Shown here piece after piece: positions 6,555 through 13,759 of a stretch of 44,140 bases of DNA. Source of the DNA: an uncultured Burkholderiales bacterium (GTDB lineage: Bacteria; Pseudomonadota; Gammaproteobacteria; Burkholderiales; Burkholderiaceae_C); contig CAIVGK010000267.1 of assembly GCA_903905475.1 (NCBI GenBank), forward strand, positions 1-44,140, given 5' to 3'. A program made the translations under genes and the position numbers. Below the pieces are notes generated by a model that worked only from the letters and a program-made list of their open reading frames with translations, was not told where the DNA came from and searched no databases. The number at the start of each line of letters is the position of its first letter. Within the stretch, counting starts at the first letter, position 1.

Positions 6555-7010
6555 TCAGGGCTTTGACAAATTGGCGCCGAGGATGGCGGCGCGGGCGAGC
6601 TGGTACTTAATCTCGAGGCGGGCGGCCAGACCGGGGTTGGTCTTGGCTACCAGAGCAAGCCGCTCTAGGTCGGCGTTGTCCTCGATGTCGGCGAGCTTGA
6701 CCCTCCACGCGGGGCTGTTGGCGACCCGCTCGATGTAGTCGCTGTAGAGATTCCACGCCTTGCAGTTCAGCAGCTCGAGCATCTCCATGAGCTCGGGCTC
6801 CGCACCCATCTCCACCAGCTTGTTGTACATCGCCTTGCCAGAGTCCTCGAGGGCATCGTGCAGCAGCGCGGCCTTCATCTCCAGCTCGGTGGCGTCGGCG
6901 GGTAGCCGCAGCATGGTGCGGAACAAGTGGCCGATGTAGGGGCGGCCCGCCTTGTCCACTTGGCCTGCGTGGATGATGCAAGCTACATCGATCGCTTGGT
7001 AGAGATTCAT
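6555..7010 (-). CDS. Small HD-domain (p)ppGpp hydrolase-like protein
   Basis: 151 residues. The hydrolase signature of SpoT/Mesh1-type small alarmone hydrolases is visible in order: IIHAGQ with metal-binding His (about residue 14), GRPYIGHLFRTM (His about 27), AALLHDALEDS (HD and the catalytic ED, about 47-57), and VKLADIEDNADL (about 105-116, the KxADxxxN element). Size and motif order fit a single-domain hydrolase that removes the 3'-pyrophosphate from (p)ppGpp. Such proteins in phages are often annotated only as HD-domain nucleotidases. The gene is last in the 7.6-kb leftward unit. Other HD phosphohydrolase substrates are possible, and activity is an inference. Confidence 0.75.
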   Translation of the reverse strand: MNLYQAIDVACIIHAGQVDKAGRPYIGHLFRTMLRLPADATELEMKAALLHDALEDSGKAMYNKLVEMGAEPELMEMLELLNCKAWNLYSDYIERVANSPAWRVKLADIEDNADLERLALVAKTNPGLAARLEIKYQLARAAILGANLSKP

Positions 7011-7011
7011 A

Positions 7012-7158
7012 CTAACCTTTCAATTTTCTTACTAACGCATAGATGGGGTCGGGCACTGCGGCGTGGGCGAGGTAGCGGGGCAGGCCATCGAAGCCGATGT
7101 ACTCGGCCATCCAGATGGTGGCGTTCTGAGTGTTGCGCAGCATGCTGATGCGGTACAT
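7012..7158 (-). CDS. 48-residue microprotein
   Basis: Starts MYRISMLRNTQNATIWMAEY one base after the upstream gene's stop and ends one base before the HD gene's start. The ORF track shows it only as the tail of a longer shadow ORF. It is soluble and mildly basic at the C-terminus (ALVRKLKG). Tight packing between two genes supports translation; function unknown. Confidence 0.55.
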   Translation of the reverse strand: MYRISMLRNTQNATIWMAEYIGFDGLPRYLAHAAVPDPIYALVRKLKG

Positions 7159-7159
7159 C

Positions 7160-7558
7160 TTAGGCCGCCACTTTCTGGTAGACACCCTCGCCGTTGCTGA
7201 AGCTGCCGAGCTTGGCGTAGACGCCACCGAAGACCCCTGCCACGACCTTCTGGAACTTGGCGTTGATCCGGTTAGCGAAGCCCTTGCCGAGCTCGTAATA
7301 CTCATCGTCGTTGGGCACGACGCTGACCGAGACCAGTCCGCAGTATTCAGCAACCACGAACTGGACCAGTCTGTTGCTGGCAACCACGGCGCCCTCCCGG
7401 CCAACATAGCCGCTGTCTTCGCTCACGCTTGGAAAGGCGGCCTCGAGGCTGGCGACCAAGTCCTCCATCAGCATGTCGTACTCGAAAGAATCTTCGCACT
7501 CGACGCTGGCGTAGGCTACAACCTCGGCACCACTTGGAACATAAACGCTTCTGCCCAT
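7160..7558 (-). CDS. Unknown early protein, first gene of 7.6-kb unit
   Basis: 132 residues from the ATG at 7558, which has AGGAG six bases upstream; the track start at 7594 lies inside the promoter hairpin. The protein starts MGRSVYVPSGAEVVAYASVE, has an acidic helix (SFEYDMLMEDLVASLEAAF) and a C-terminal part with VYAKLGSFSNGEGVYQKV. No membrane segment. It is the first gene after an operator-controlled promoter, so it is probably expressed early on derepression. I do not recognise the family. Confidence 0.75.
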   Translation of the reverse strand: MGRSVYVPSGAEVVAYASVECEDSFEYDMLMEDLVASLEAAFPSVSEDSGYVGREGAVVASNRLVQFVVAEYCGLVSVSVVPNDDEYYELGKGFANRINAKFQKVVAGVFGGVYAKLGSFSNGEGVYQKVAA

Positions 7559-7573
7559 TTCGATCTCCTGTCT

Positions 7574-7597
7574 GTCGTGGTCAATATCAACCACGAC
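7574..7597 (-). promoter_or_regulatory. 5' mRNA hairpin of 7.6-kb unit
   Basis: GTCGTGGT / ACCACGAC, a perfect 8-bp stem with an 8-base loop, located right at the predicted mRNA 5' end and 8 bases before AGGAG. The same element occurs at 10859 and 17805, so it is a shared 5' leader, likely protecting the mRNA 5' end. Confidence 0.7.
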
Positions 7598-7600
7598 TTG

Positions 7601-7629
7601 ACTTTAGCACATGCTAAAACCCAAGTCAA
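7601..7629 (-). promoter_or_regulatory. Leftward promoter with exact operator copy
   Basis: Leftward -35 TTGACT (7624-7629), 17-base spacer, -10 TAAAGT (7601-7606). The palindrome TTTAGCACATGCTAAA (7603-7618) fills the spacer and overlaps the -10 box, so a bound repressor would block RNA polymerase. Identical operators lie at 10888 and 17834. Confidence 0.85.
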
Positions 7630-7663
7630 CCGTAGGGGTATATTGTTGCAAAAATACAACGGT

Positions 7664-7846
7664 TTACGGCAATTTATATTTGTCGCGGCAGGGGGCGCAC
7701 ACGCCGCCGATGAGGCGGCCCGACCACTCCCCGCACAGCTCGCACTCGCCCGGCACGCCGGGCTGGATGTCACGCGAGGCCACGCGGATGGCCTCGGCTG
7801 TCTGGCTCTCCACCTCTTGGGCGGCGCGGTCTGCTTCATCAGCCAT
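7664..7846 (-). CDS. TraR/DksA-like zinc-finger RNA polymerase ligand
   Basis: 60 residues with GGAGG-like binding site before ATG. The N-terminus MADEADRAAQ matches the SDEADEA motif that TraR inserts into the RNA polymerase secondary channel. The C4 zinc finger is visible as CELC (about residues 35-38) and CAPC (about 50-53). The length is slightly under F-plasmid TraR (73 residues). TraR mimics the combined effect of DksA and ppGpp on transcription without needing ppGpp, so this protein could reset host transcription on infection. It is the last gene of the 10.9-kb unit and lies next to the unit carrying the alarmone hydrolase-like gene. Confidence 0.85.
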   Translation of the reverse strand: MADEADRAAQEVESQTAEAIRVASRDIQPGVPGECELCGEWSGRLIGGVCAPCRDKYKLP

Positions 7847-8012
7847 GGCTCGCCTCCGTGATTGCTATCGGCACCCAACGCATCACCGTCTGGTCGTAAA
7901 TCATGGGCTGCAAAACGGGGTGGGTAATCACCACCTCGTTGGCGGGCGTCAAGCCCACCGTCGTTTGCTCGTCGTAGCCAAACGGCAAGTCGGTCACGTA
8001 CTGGGCTTTCAT
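7839..8012 (-). CDS. 57-residue microprotein
   Basis: Not in the ORF track. Reads MKAQYVTDLPFGYDEQTTVG, ending ITEASHG. Its ATG overlaps the DUF3310 stop (ATGA) and its stop overlaps the TraR-like start by 8 bases, so it is embedded in a translationally coupled string. The composition is that of a normal soluble protein; function unknown. Confidence 0.65.
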   Translation of the reverse strand: MKAQYVTDLPFGYDEQTTVGLTPANEVVITHPVLQPMIYDQTVMRWVPIAITEASHG

Positions 8013-8302
8013 GCTTGCTCCCCGTAACGCTTCTCCATCTCGATCAGCAGGTCGATCTCGTGCTTGATCTTCTCGAGGTCCTCGAAGCGATCAGCCGCCG
8101 CCTTGTCGCGCCAGCGCGTGATGCGCTTGACGATGCAACCCTCCAAAAAATTGAGGTTGTTTGCGGCGATGTACTCCACGGGCTGGATGCGCTTGGTCTT
8201 GTAGTGGCCGCCTGCCACCTGCACGTTCAGCGCGCTCGAGGCCTGCTGCGCTAGTGCCAGCTCGATGGGGCTGTTCACTTCGCGAATTTCTCCGGGTTTC
8301 AT
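8009..8302 (-). CDS. DUF3310 protein
   Basis: 97 residues. The family motif is visible: VAGGHYKTKRIQPVEYIAAN, then NFLEGCIVKRITRWRDK and FEDLEKIKHEIDLLIEM. DUF3310 proteins are common in phage replication regions, sometimes annotated as nucleotide kinase-like, but their role is not settled. It overlaps the helicase gene by four bases (ATGA) and so is co-translated with replication proteins. Confidence 0.85.
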   Translation of the reverse strand: MKPGEIREVNSPIELALAQQASSALNVQVAGGHYKTKRIQPVEYIAANNLNFLEGCIVKRITRWRDKAAADRFEDLEKIKHEIDLLIEMEKRYGEQA

Positions 8303-9729
8303 TTTGATTTTCCTTTCATGTAATCAAGCAGGAGGTCCTGCACTTCGCGCTTGGTCTCGCGCCTTGCCATCACCAGCTCGTCGACGGTGTCGCGCGCTAC
8401 GATGTAGTGGATGAACACAGGGCGGTCGTAGCCAGCTTGGAGCTGGCGCACGGGCCCGATGCGCTCAATGATTTGGTCGTGTTGCTCGAGGTCCCACCAC
8501 TGGGAAAAGAACACGATGATGTTGCCGCCGTCCTGCAGGTTCAGGCCATGGCCTGCGCTCGCTGGGTGGGCGAAGAGCAGCGGGATGAGCCCGTTGTTCC
8601 AGTCCGCGATCGTCATCGGGTCGGCGTCGAGCACGCGGCCTTGCTTGAAGGCGCGCTTCAAGCGCTCGAGGTCTGACTTGAAGTGGTAGGCCACCAGCAC
8701 GGGCATACCTGCCGCCTCGTTGATGATCGACTCCAGTGCGTCGAGCTTCTCGTAGTGGGTCTCAACCCACTGGCCCTCGCCGTAGCGCTCGGCGTCGAGG
8801 TACACCGCACCGCTGGCGAGCTGCAAACACTTCGAGCTCTTGGACCCGGCGCTGAAGGCCTCGACCTCCACGCCGTTGTCCAACTCGATGAAGAGGTCCT
8901 TCTCCATGTCGCGGTAAAGACTGCGCGCACGGGTAGGGAGGTCCACCTTGATGATGTTGACGATAGGCTCTTGCAGGTCGAACCAGTCAGCCGGGTCGAT
9001 GGTCAGGCAGATGTCGGCGAGCCGCTCTTGGATTTCCTCTTGCGCGTGCTCGGCCACCACCCACTTGGTGAACTTGTCGTTCTTGGTGGGCCTGAACCAG
9101 CGGCTCTGGAAGGAGCTGTAGGTGCGGCCAAGGCGTACCCCCGCATCGAGGAACCAAGTCTGCCCCCAGAGGTCATCCAAGCCGTTTGGCGAGGGGGTGC
9201 CAGTGAGGTTGACCCAGCGCTCAACTTCGCTGTGCGCGAACTCGGCGAGCGACTGCGCGCGCACTGCACCTTGGCGCAGGCGAAAGCCCTTGAGCTTGGT
9301 GGACTCATCGGCGATCACGGTGGCGAAGGGCCAAGCCTTTTTGTTCTTGGCGTACCACTCGCGCAACCACACGATGTTGTCGTAGTTCATGGCGTACACG
9401 GGCACGTCGCGCTTCAAGGCGGCCTCGCGCTCTTTGGCGTCGCCCGTCACCGAGGCGACCTCGAGCCCGCTCAGGTGGTCCCACTTCTTGACCTCCTCCG
9501 GCCACGTGCTCCTCGCCACCCGCAGGGGGGCGAGCACTAGCGTGGGCCTGTCCTCGCCGATGAGGTTGTGCAGGTGGTCCAAGAAGGTGAGGGTGGTCAC
9601 CGTCTTGCCCATGCCCATGCCCGCCCAGAGCGCGCAGCGCTCGACGTTGGCGAGGTGGGACATGCCGATGTTCTGGTAAGGGCGTGGGGTGAACTGCTTA
9701 CGCATCTTGCTGGGTGGGCCATGGGCCAC
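8299..9729 (-). CDS. SNF2/DEAD-type helicase
   Basis: 476 residues from the longest start; an ATG at 9705 (MRKQFTPRPYQ) overlaps the upstream stop by 8 bases and fits the usual family start better. Motif I is WAGMGMGKT, motif II IADEST, motif III NLTGTPSPNG, and the C-terminal RecA-like domain has AHPASAGHGLNLQ and the arginine-finger region DQIIERIGPVRQ. This is the short phage SNF2-type helicase usually found beside VRR-NUC nuclease, DNA polymerase I, DUF2800 and DUF2815. It probably remodels DNA at forks or during recombination. Confidence 0.9.
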   Translation of the reverse strand: MAHGPPSKMRKQFTPRPYQNIGMSHLANVERCALWAGMGMGKTVTTLTFLDHLHNLIGEDRPTLVLAPLRVARSTWPEEVKKWDHLSGLEVASVTGDAKEREAALKRDVPVYAMNYDNIVWLREWYAKNKKAWPFATVIADESTKLKGFRLRQGAVRAQSLAEFAHSEVERWVNLTGTPSPNGLDDLWGQTWFLDAGVRLGRTYSSFQSRWFRPTKNDKFTKWVVAEHAQEEIQERLADICLTIDPADWFDLQEPIVNIIKVDLPTRARSLYRDMEKDLFIELDNGVEVEAFSAGSKSSKCLQLASGAVYLDAERYGEGQWVETHYEKLDALESIINEAAGMPVLVAYHFKSDLERLKRAFKQGRVLDADPMTIADWNNGLIPLLFAHPASAGHGLNLQDGGNIIVFFSQWWDLEQHDQIIERIGPVRQLQAGYDRPVFIHYIVARDTVDELVMARRETKREVQDLLLDYMKGKSK

Positions 9730-10069
9730 GGATAGTTGTCAGCCCTTGGCGGGGGGTCTCTTCGGCTTTCTTAGCCGCGTGCCAGCCAGCGGTGTAGGCG
9801 CGGTGGTATTCCTTGAGCTCCTCCTCCGTGCGCTTGGCCCGCGCAGGGCGGGGGCAGTCCTCGGGCACCTCGACGGCGCAGTACACCGCAGCGAGCGGGC
9901 CTTGGCGGGGGAACTCCCAGCGGTCGATGTACACGTCAGGCATGCTGCCCAGCGAATGGCGCACGCTCTTGTCGCTCGCCTTAGTGGCGACGACTAAGTC
10001 GCGGGTGGTCAGGCCATCCGGGCGCGCCAACAACAGTGCGCGGATCTCTGCGCGTAAATCTCTTTTCAT
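9698..10069 (-). CDS. Winged-helix-like protein of replication operon
   Basis: 123 residues. The N-terminus (AEIRALLLARPDGLTTRDLV, then DKSVRHSLGSM and a strand pair YIDRWEFP) looks like a winged helix. A charged helix follows (RTEEELKEYHRAYTAGWHAA). It lies between VRR-NUC and the helicase with four-base overlap on the upstream side. It may bind DNA; the family is not recognised with certainty. Confidence 0.7.
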   Translation of the reverse strand: MKRDLRAEIRALLLARPDGLTTRDLVVATKASDKSVRHSLGSMPDVYIDRWEFPRQGPLAAVYCAVEVPEDCPRPARAKRTEEELKEYHRAYTAGWHAAKKAEETPRQGLTTIRGPWPTQQDA

Positions 10070-10362
10070 GACAACAAACTTTCTACAGCTTCGATTGAAT
10101 CAATAACCTCGACCCGTTGGCCGAGAGCTCGCATGCGCGCGTGCTCGCGCAGTTGGTAGTCTTCCGCCGGTACGCCCGGCGCCTTGAGCTCTACCCATGT
10201 TGTGGCCGTGCGCATGCGCAAATAACACACGCCATCGGTCGGGGGGAGCATCACCAAGCGATCGGGCGCACCACGGCGGCCGATCCACTCCACCTTGCGC
10301 ACTTCCCCGCCGAGCTGCTTCACGCGCTTGACGAGGTGGCGCTCGATGTCGCGCTCTCTCAT
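10066..10362 (-). CDS. VRR-NUC nuclease
   Basis: 98 residues, the usual size of the stand-alone phage form. The PD-(D/E)XK core is visible as RRGAPDRLVML followed by WVELKAPG and a later Gln in DYQLREHARM. VRR-NUC enzymes cut branched DNA such as flaps and Holliday junctions. Its position next to the helicase and in the same unit as other replication genes supports a role in replication or recombination intermediates. Overlaps both neighbours by about four bases. Confidence 0.92.
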   Translation of the reverse strand: MRERDIERHLVKRVKQLGGEVRKVEWIGRRGAPDRLVMLPPTDGVCYLRMRTATTWVELKAPGVPAEDYQLREHARMRALGQRVEVIDSIEAVESLLS

Positions 10363-10550
10363 GCCAGTTGCTCCACGATGTAGAGCACAGCCACGGCGAA
10401 GGCGGCCACTGCACAGGCGATCACAACGAATTTGTCTTGGGAGTCCATTTGTTCATCCTCTTCGATAGTTAAGATTGCGTAGGGCCCGAAGGCCTGTTCC
10501 ATGGTGCGGGGGTAGATGTAGGTGAGCGGGTCGTACATCGCGCACCTCAC
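10359..10550 (-). CDS. Small single-TM membrane protein
   Basis: 63 residues from a GTG that overlaps the upstream stop (GTGA); the ATG at 10538 (MYDPLTYIYPRTMEQAFGP) is an alternative that keeps the most family-like segment. The C-terminal membrane helix is FVVIACAVAAFAVAVLYIV. The PLTYIYPRT motif occurs in small proteins of many phage early regions. Function unknown. Confidence 0.65.
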   Translation of the reverse strand: MRCAMYDPLTYIYPRTMEQAFGPYAILTIEEDEQMDSQDKFVVIACAVAAFAVAVLYIVEQLA

Positions 10551-10843
10551 AGGTCGTACAGCGCGACGCTGTAGTAGGGGGCCCGCACCTTGGTGGCCTT
10601 GTTGATGATCCGCTTGGGGACCTCAACGGCTAAGAGCTCGACGACTTTCTTGTAGTCGACGCTTGGGGCTGGCTCGCTGAACTTGACGACAGCTTTGTAG
10701 GCGTCGCTCGAAATCACTTCAACGCCGCTGGCGATGAGCACTTCTTTGAGGGCCTTGGCCTCATCGTTCAGAGCTTTGAGCTCAGCGTTTACTTGGGCAA
10801 GGCGGTTGACAGAACTGGCGAGTGCAAGGTCATTGGGTTTCAT
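10547..10843 (-). CDS. First gene of 10.9-kb unit, coiled-coil early protein
   Basis: 98 residues with AGGAG six bases before ATG. Residues about 10-40 form a coiled coil (NRLAQVNAELKALNDEAKAL), followed by a small domain (VISSDAYKAVVKFSEP) and a C-terminal strand YYSVALYDL. It directly follows an operator-controlled promoter. This helix-plus-small-domain layout is found in many early phage proteins next to nucleases; no precise family is recognised. Confidence 0.75.
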   Translation of the reverse strand: MKPNDLALASSVNRLAQVNAELKALNDEAKALKEVLIASGVEVISSDAYKAVVKFSEPAPSVDYKKVVELLAVEVPKRIINKATKVRAPYYSVALYDL

Positions 10844-10858
10844 CTCGATCTCCTAAAG

Positions 10859-10913
10859 GTCGTGGTCAAAATCAACCACGCCTTGACTTTAGCACATGCT
10901 AAAGACTTGTCAA
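10859..10913 (-). promoter_or_regulatory. Leftward promoter, exact operator and 5' hairpin
   Basis: Leftward -35 TTGACA (10908-10913), 16-base spacer, -10 TAAAGT (10886-10891). Operator TTTAGCACATGCTAAA (10888-10903) overlaps the -10 box. The leader hairpin CGTGGT / ACCACG (10861-10880) starts at about +1, as in the sister promoters at 7.6 and 17.85 kb. It drives the helicase/VRR-NUC/DUF3310/TraR unit. Confidence 0.85.
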
Positions 10914-10916
10914 CAA

Positions 10917-11102
10917 CTATTTGTTTTGGTTGTTGTTTTTTGGAAACACTCCGCCGTGTCTCCCGCCGTGCAGTACGTTGTTCACCCACTGCTTGCGCTC
11001 TGCGTCGATGGCCTCGCCCAGTAGCGCTGCCTCCTGCGTGCGGCCCTCGATGTAGGCCAAGCGCTCGCGCTCTTCGAGTGTTGCGTTGATTGGTAATTGC
11101 AT
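10917..11102 (-). CDS. 61-residue microprotein
   Basis: Starts MQLPINATLEERERLAYIEG, is helical and highly charged, and ends with an Asn/Lys-rich tail. It lies three bases after the stop of the next gene upstream and ends just before the 10.9-kb promoter, so it is the last gene of the polymerase unit. Function unknown. Confidence 0.6.
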   Translation of the reverse strand: MQLPINATLEERERLAYIEGRTQEAALLGEAIDAERKQWVNNVLHGGRHGGVFPKNNNQNK

Positions 11103-11105
11103 GGT

Positions 11106-11309
11106 TTACGCCACCCATTTCTGTTCGATGCTGCACCAGACAACGTGGTCTGACTCTGTGATGACGTAGCCTGCCATGACCTCGTCGACCTGCCCGCCGA
11201 GGCGGTAAAAGTGGTCGTCGTTGAACGCCATGAGCTTGTCGTTGGTGTCGAGCTCGACGGTCACCTCGCGCTTGCCGCGCCTGTTGATTTTTTCTCTGAT
11301 GATCTTCAC
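11106..11309 (-). CDS. 67-residue early protein
   Basis: The start is a GTG at 11309 with AAAGGA six bases upstream; the ORF track shows it only as the end of a long shadow ORF. It begins with KIIREKINRRGKREVTVELD and has a C-terminal beta part (MAGYVITESDHVVWCSIEQK). It starts two bases after the DNA polymerase stop. Function unknown. Confidence 0.6.
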   Translation of the reverse strand: MKIIREKINRRGKREVTVELDTNDKLMAFNDDHFYRLGGQVDEVMAGYVITESDHVVWCSIEQKWVA

Positions 11310-11311
11310 GG

Positions 11312-13399
11312 TTAGTCCTTTCGGTAGCGGGTTGTCTCGAAGCCAGCGGCAGAGAGCGGCAGGCCCTCCGCCCATGGCGGTACGTTCGACATCAGGGCAG
11401 CGAGCCTGTGGTGATTCCACAGGTCCTTGTCTGGTGTCTCTGTCAAGAGTTCGTCGTGCACGCTGAGCACGATGTCGAAGCCGTGCTCCTCGATCGCGGG
11501 CATGTTGTAGCCGAGCACGTCGCGGGCGATCGCCTGCACGATGTTCTCCACCAGCTTGCCGCCGTAGGTCTTGATGCGGCCCCAGCGTCGGGTGTATTGG
11601 TTCACACCCATGTAGGTGATCTGCTCGTTCTCCTCGACGCGCGGCTGCAGGTAGCAGAGGTATCGGCCAGAGGGCAGGCGGATGCGCAACCACGCACCGT
11701 CGCGGCGAATCTTGAGCATGCGCACGTCGAAGGTGACGCCCGGGTTGGTGATGGCTGCGCGCACTGCGTCGCCTGTGTCTTTCCACAACGCTTTGGTCTG
11801 CGAGTGAGCGGTGCGCCAAGAGGCCTTCAGGACCTCACAGGCGACGTAAATGTTCTTGGGTAGGCCAAGGGTGCGTCGCTTCTTTTCGGCCCACTCGTAG
11901 ATGTTGTAGGCCTGCGCAATGGCATCCTTGGGTGCGGTGGTGTGCACCGCGTCGGCCAGCTCCTCGAGGTCCATCTGATACACGGCAGCGAAGGTCAAGA
12001 ACGCCGCGACGCCACCCTCGTAGCCGAGGCCCAGCTCCATCACCTTACCGATCTGGCGCTTCTGCCCGACCGCGTCCTTCGGGTCGATGTTGAACGAGCG
12101 GCCATAGGCCACCTTGTACAAGTCCTCGCCCGTGCCTGCGTCGAAGTCAGCGAACGCTTTGAGCTTCCAGCCCTCGCCAGCCACCCAAGCGAGCACGCGG
12201 CCCTCGATGTTGGACAAGTCAGCGATGCACAACTTCTTGCCCTGCGGCGCGACGATGCACCCGCGCACCGTGTTGGCGGTCAGGCGCATCACGTTGTCGA
12301 AGGTGAGGTCGGCCACGCCAGCCTTGAGGGCCTCGACGCCGAGGTCGATTTGGTCCTGCTTCATGTCTGGGCGGGGCATGTTCTGCGGCTGGAACACGCG
12401 GCCAGCCCAGCGCGCTGTGCGCTGTGCACCTGCAAACTGCAGCGTGTTGCGCAGGCGACCGTCTTCGCTGGTTGCGTTGGTCAGTGCCTTGTACTTGGCG
12501 GTCGATGTCTTGGTGGCCTCGAGGCGGATCGAGAGCAGGAGCTTCACGCCCTCGGGGAGCTCTGGGTCCTCGATGCGGCGCTTCAAGGTGTCGGCCTTGA
12601 GGTCTGGCAGCTCGACGCCGTAGAACTCAACGATGTGGCGCAGCAGCTCATCGCGCTTGGACACGCTGCTCACGTCACCGTAGCTGGCCTCGTAGGCCTT
12701 GATCTTCAGTCGATCTTTTTCGCGCTCTGCTGCGGTGGTAGCTGCATGTGCGAGCTCGAGATCGACAGCAAAGCCGCGATCGTTGATGCGCTGGTCAAGG
12801 TGCCAGAGCGATAGCTCGCTGCCTCCCTCGCGGTAATTCCAGACAGGGAGGCGCCTGTCGATCTCGCGCATGGCGATGACGTCTTGGTACGAGTAGTCAA
12901 GGAACTCTTTCCATTCTGCGGGGTGGGTCTCACGGGTCTTTCTCCGAATCTTGCTGCCCTTGGGGGCGGGTTTACAAAACATTTGAATCAGCTGCTTGCC
13001 GCGCTTGTCTTTCGCCAAGTCGGTGGGCAGGCCGAGCACGTCGCCGATCTTGTCGAGACCGCCGGGCAGGCCATGGGCCATGGCCTTAATCATGGTGTCG
13101 CGCCAGCGCTCGACCGGGATGTCGATACCCCACACGTGCTTGAGCAACGTGCGGTCGAAGTGGCTGTTGTGCGCAACGACGATGACGTTGGGGTCCTTGA
13201 GGTAGGACCAGAGCACCGCCATCGGGTTGTCGCACACGTCGACCTCGGCTGTGCAGTCGAGCACGGTCGGCTCTTCGTCGTTCAAGGCCCACTGCGCGAC
13301 GGTGATTTCCGTGCTGGGGTGCGCGGCGTAGCGGTGGGTGCTGTGCTTTTTTAAATCGAGCTCCGAATAGGTCTCGCAGTCAAACCAAAGAATGTTCAT
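11312..13399 (-). CDS. DNA polymerase, family A with 3'-5' exonuclease
   Basis: 695 residues from ATG 13399; the longer track start runs through an SD-containing hairpin and is unlikely. The proofreading exonuclease begins with LWFDCETYSE (motif Exo I) and VVAHNSHFDR (Exo II). The polymerase domain has motif A DLSNIEGRVLAW, motif B around KVMELGLGYEGG, and motif C LSVHDELL. There is no 5'-3' nuclease domain. It is the phage replicative polymerase and belongs to the set with DUF2815, DUF2800, VRR-NUC and SNF2 helicase. Its ribosome binding site is inside a 16-bp stem, so translation is probably regulated. Confidence 0.95.
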   Translation of the reverse strand: MNILWFDCETYSELDLKKHSTHRYAAHPSTEITVAQWALNDEEPTVLDCTAEVDVCDNPMAVLWSYLKDPNVIVVAHNSHFDRTLLKHVWGIDIPVERWRDTMIKAMAHGLPGGLDKIGDVLGLPTDLAKDKRGKQLIQMFCKPAPKGSKIRRKTRETHPAEWKEFLDYSYQDVIAMREIDRRLPVWNYREGGSELSLWHLDQRINDRGFAVDLELAHAATTAAEREKDRLKIKAYEASYGDVSSVSKRDELLRHIVEFYGVELPDLKADTLKRRIEDPELPEGVKLLLSIRLEATKTSTAKYKALTNATSEDGRLRNTLQFAGAQRTARWAGRVFQPQNMPRPDMKQDQIDLGVEALKAGVADLTFDNVMRLTANTVRGCIVAPQGKKLCIADLSNIEGRVLAWVAGEGWKLKAFADFDAGTGEDLYKVAYGRSFNIDPKDAVGQKRQIGKVMELGLGYEGGVAAFLTFAAVYQMDLEELADAVHTTAPKDAIAQAYNIYEWAEKKRRTLGLPKNIYVACEVLKASWRTAHSQTKALWKDTGDAVRAAITNPGVTFDVRMLKIRRDGAWLRIRLPSGRYLCYLQPRVEENEQITYMGVNQYTRRWGRIKTYGGKLVENIVQAIARDVLGYNMPAIEEHGFDIVLSVHDELLTETPDKDLWNHHRLAALMSNVPPWAEGLPLSAAGFETTRYRKD

Positions 13400-13407
13400 G
13401 TTGCTGT

Positions 13408-13466
13408 CCTTTGGTGAGGGCCCGGGGCAGCCCCCTGAAAAATCAGAGGCGGGCCCTCGCCAAAGG
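13408..13466 (-). promoter_or_regulatory. SD-sequestering hairpin before DNA polymerase
   Basis: CCTTTGGTGAGGGCCC (13408-13423) and GGGCCCTCGCCAAAGG (13451-13466) form a 16-bp stem with a single G-U pair. In the leftward mRNA the 3' arm ends in CCAAAGG, which contains the AAAGGA Shine-Dalgarno of the polymerase gene, 7 bases before its ATG. The loop can form a small GGGG/CCCC hairpin. Opening of the stem would be needed for translation. Confidence 0.75.
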
Positions 13467-13637
13467 AGCTCGTCTTTCCGAGCCGTCAAGCCTGTGTCCA
13501 GATTCCCCATTCATATTTGCTGGGCTCTATGGGTTTGCGCATCTTGCACCGCTGGTTTCTACGTACGGGAGCTGTGCAAGTAGCCATCTGGTCTTTGTCG
13601 CCGAGCGGCCAGCCCAGCAAGAGGAGTAGAGCCCCCC

Positions 13638-13737
13638 GTTGTTGGAAATGTGGCCGGGTCCGGGGTGGGTGATAAGTCCGGTCCCCTTTGGTTATCAGCC
13701 CGCGCTCATTCGCGCGCCCAGCCACATTTCCAACAAC
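13638..13737. other. 17-bp perfect inverted repeat with structured loop
   Basis: GTTGTTGGAAATGTGGC (13638-13654) is repeated inverted and without error at 13721-13737. The 66-base loop can form further stems (TGATAA/TTATCA and GCGCG/CGCGC). It lies in the 360-base gap between the polymerase and DUF2815 genes. The rest of the gap holds the SD hairpin and a doubtful 33-codon ORF (13486-13587, minus strand, MATCTAPVRRNQRCKM). It could be a structured leader RNA, an RNA processing site or a DNA-level cruciform. Confidence 0.7.
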
Positions 13738-13759
13738 AGGGCCGAAGCCCTGTTGCGCT

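Noticed and set aside
7619-7663. Possible leftward terminator after the TraR-like gene
   Set aside because: Only a 4-bp GTTG/CAAC hairpin is visible and no T-run, so transcription may read through into the next unit.
13486-13587. 33-codon minus-strand ORF (MATCTAPVRRNQRCKM)
   Set aside because: No good ribosome binding site and it lies in a structured non-coding gap; kept only as a mention.
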